A DNA stretch of 6,809 nt, taken from the NCBI GenBank assembly GCA_946410365.1, contig CAMKAA010000048.1, positions 1 through 6,809 on the forward strand, written 5' to 3'. A model generated the notes under the pieces. It saw only the letters and a list, made by a program, of their open reading frames with translations. It searched no databases and was not told the origin of the DNA. The translations under genes and the position numbers were made by a program. Positions 6,098-6,809 of this stretch are shown piece after piece; within the stretch, counting starts at the first letter, position 1, and the number at the start of each line of letters is the position of its first letter. The DNA is from an uncultured Lachnospiraceae bacterium (GTDB lineage Bacteria > Bacillota_A > Clostridia > Lachnospirales > Lachnospiraceae).

Positions 6098-6809
6098 ATG
6101 CAATCTCATCTTATATTTTCTTTAATAACGAAGATCAAAATCGTAATATCTGTCTTTGCGATCGTATTTGTGCTGTGCGGCTGCAGAAAAGAGAAGCAAA
6201 CAGTGTTTACTGACACTGTATATGCTGCAGGCAGCAGCGGATCTTTCGATTCCGGCGGCGATTCGGGTGGAGCCCATGCTGAAGAGGAAGGCGGAAGCGG
6301 CGATCAGCCGGATCCGGGTCGGCAGGATACTGCTGACGAAGATCTGCCGCAGAAGAACGATACGATCTGTGTCTTTGTCTGCGGTGCAGTTTACTGTGAA
6401 GGGGTCTATGAATTACCTGAATCTTCAAGAGTCATTGACGCTGTGGAGGCTGCAGGAGGATATGCGGAAGATGCCGACAGAGTCTATGTAAATCAGGCGG
6501 AGTATGTCTACGACACACAGCGCATTGAGATACCTACGACCGAGGAGGCGCAGCATCTGCGGGAGATCGCTGCAGAAGCCGTCGCAGCGGACAGAGATTC
6601 AGGCAGCGTGCGGGAGAGCGGTCTTATCGACATCAATACTGCAGACAAACAGGAACTGATGAGGATACCGGGAATCGGTGAGAATAAAGCTGACAGGATC
6701 ATTGAATACCGGCAGATCCACGGCAGATTCGGTTCCGCGGAGGAACTTATGAACGTGAGCGGGATCGGAAGCGGCATGTTTGAAAAGATGAAAGACTGTA
6801 TAACAGTGA
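6098..6809 (+). CDS. comEA: ComEA-like DNA-binding competence lipoprotein (3' end cut by window)
   Basis: ComEA is the surface receptor that binds double-stranded DNA and hands it to the uptake channel. The frame runs 237 codons to the window edge with no stop. Residues 1-29 form a lipoprotein signal: basic lysines (12, 14), a hydrophobic stretch (15-26) and the lipobox LCGC with Cys29 as lipid site. An acidic Gly/Asp/Glu-rich linker spans about 45-88. An SLBB domain follows at about 89-147 (ICVFVCGAV, VIDAVEAAGGY, RIEIPT). After a charged helical linker comes the tandem helix-hairpin-helix DNA-binding region at 176-237 (IDINTADKQEL, IPGIGENKA, VSGIGSGMFEKM). Family members end close to the equivalent of residue 237, so probably only a few codons are missing. 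AAGGGG lies 6 nt before the ATG. Related proteins without a competence role exist, so the uptake function is inferred. Confidence 0.9.
   Translation, partial: MQSHLIFSLITKIKIVISVFAIVFVLCGCRKEKQTVFTDTVYAAGSSGSFDSGGDSGGAHAEEEGGSGDQPDPGRQDTADEDLPQKNDTICVFVCGAVYCEGVYELPESSRVIDAVEAAGGYAEDADRVYVNQAEYVYDTQRIEIPTTEEAQHLREIAAEAVAADRDSGSVRESGLIDINTADKQELMRIPGIGENKADRIIEYRQIHGRFGSAEELMNVSGIGSGMFEKMKDCITV

Noticed and set aside
6156..6491. A 111-codon frame within comEA
   Set aside because: It is in a different frame from the lipoprotein/SLBB/HhH reading, which explains the whole stretch with recognisable domains.

Overview
The window holds part of a chromosomal arginine-biosynthesis locus from a Gram-positive, Clostridia-type bacterium, possibly Lachnospiraceae. 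The evidence is strong purine-rich ribosome binding sites 5-8 nt ahead of every start, AT-rich intergenic promoters with coding DNA of roughly balanced GC, an argJ-argB-argD order, an arginine-sensitive-type ArgB, and a ComEA with SLBB plus helix-hairpin-helix architecture. The exact genus cannot be read from the sequence.

Layout, left to right. Positions 1-66 may be the last codons of a rightward gene. Positions 67-423 carry no convincing gene. They hold a nested inverted repeat, with a bidirectional terminator hairpin in the centre, flanked by related GACAGGGTATATAC-type repeats: two degenerate copies on the left and three copies at an exact 42-bp period on the right, in opposite orientation. 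argG (424-1656) reads leftward. An AT-rich divergent control region of 292 bp (1657-1948) carries a promoter candidate for each direction and a cluster of TGCATA/TGTATA hexamers that may bind ArgR. A rightward operon follows: a GNAT acetyltransferase gene (1949-2419), argJ (2421-3647), argB (3735-4637) and argD (4660-5871), closed by a good intrinsic terminator (5910-5962). The last gene is a nearly complete comEA (6098 to the window end). It is a predicted lipoprotein with its own promoter and a hairpin over its ribosome binding site, and it runs off the edge without a stop codon.

How the genes work together: ArgJ makes N-acetylglutamate (by transfer from acetylornithine and possibly from acetyl-CoA), ArgB phosphorylates it, ArgD aminates the semialdehyde, and ArgG acts later to join citrulline and aspartate. 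ArgC, ArgF, ArgH and CarAB are needed for the whole pathway but are not here. The GNAT gene sits at the head of the operon, one base from argJ, where argC is often found, which makes it a candidate for supplying or modifying a pathway intermediate. Most of the window is ordinary biosynthesis. The parts most worth a second look are the 67-423 repeat element, the operon-leading GNAT and the lipoprotein-type ComEA. I see no clear evidence of a wholly new system.
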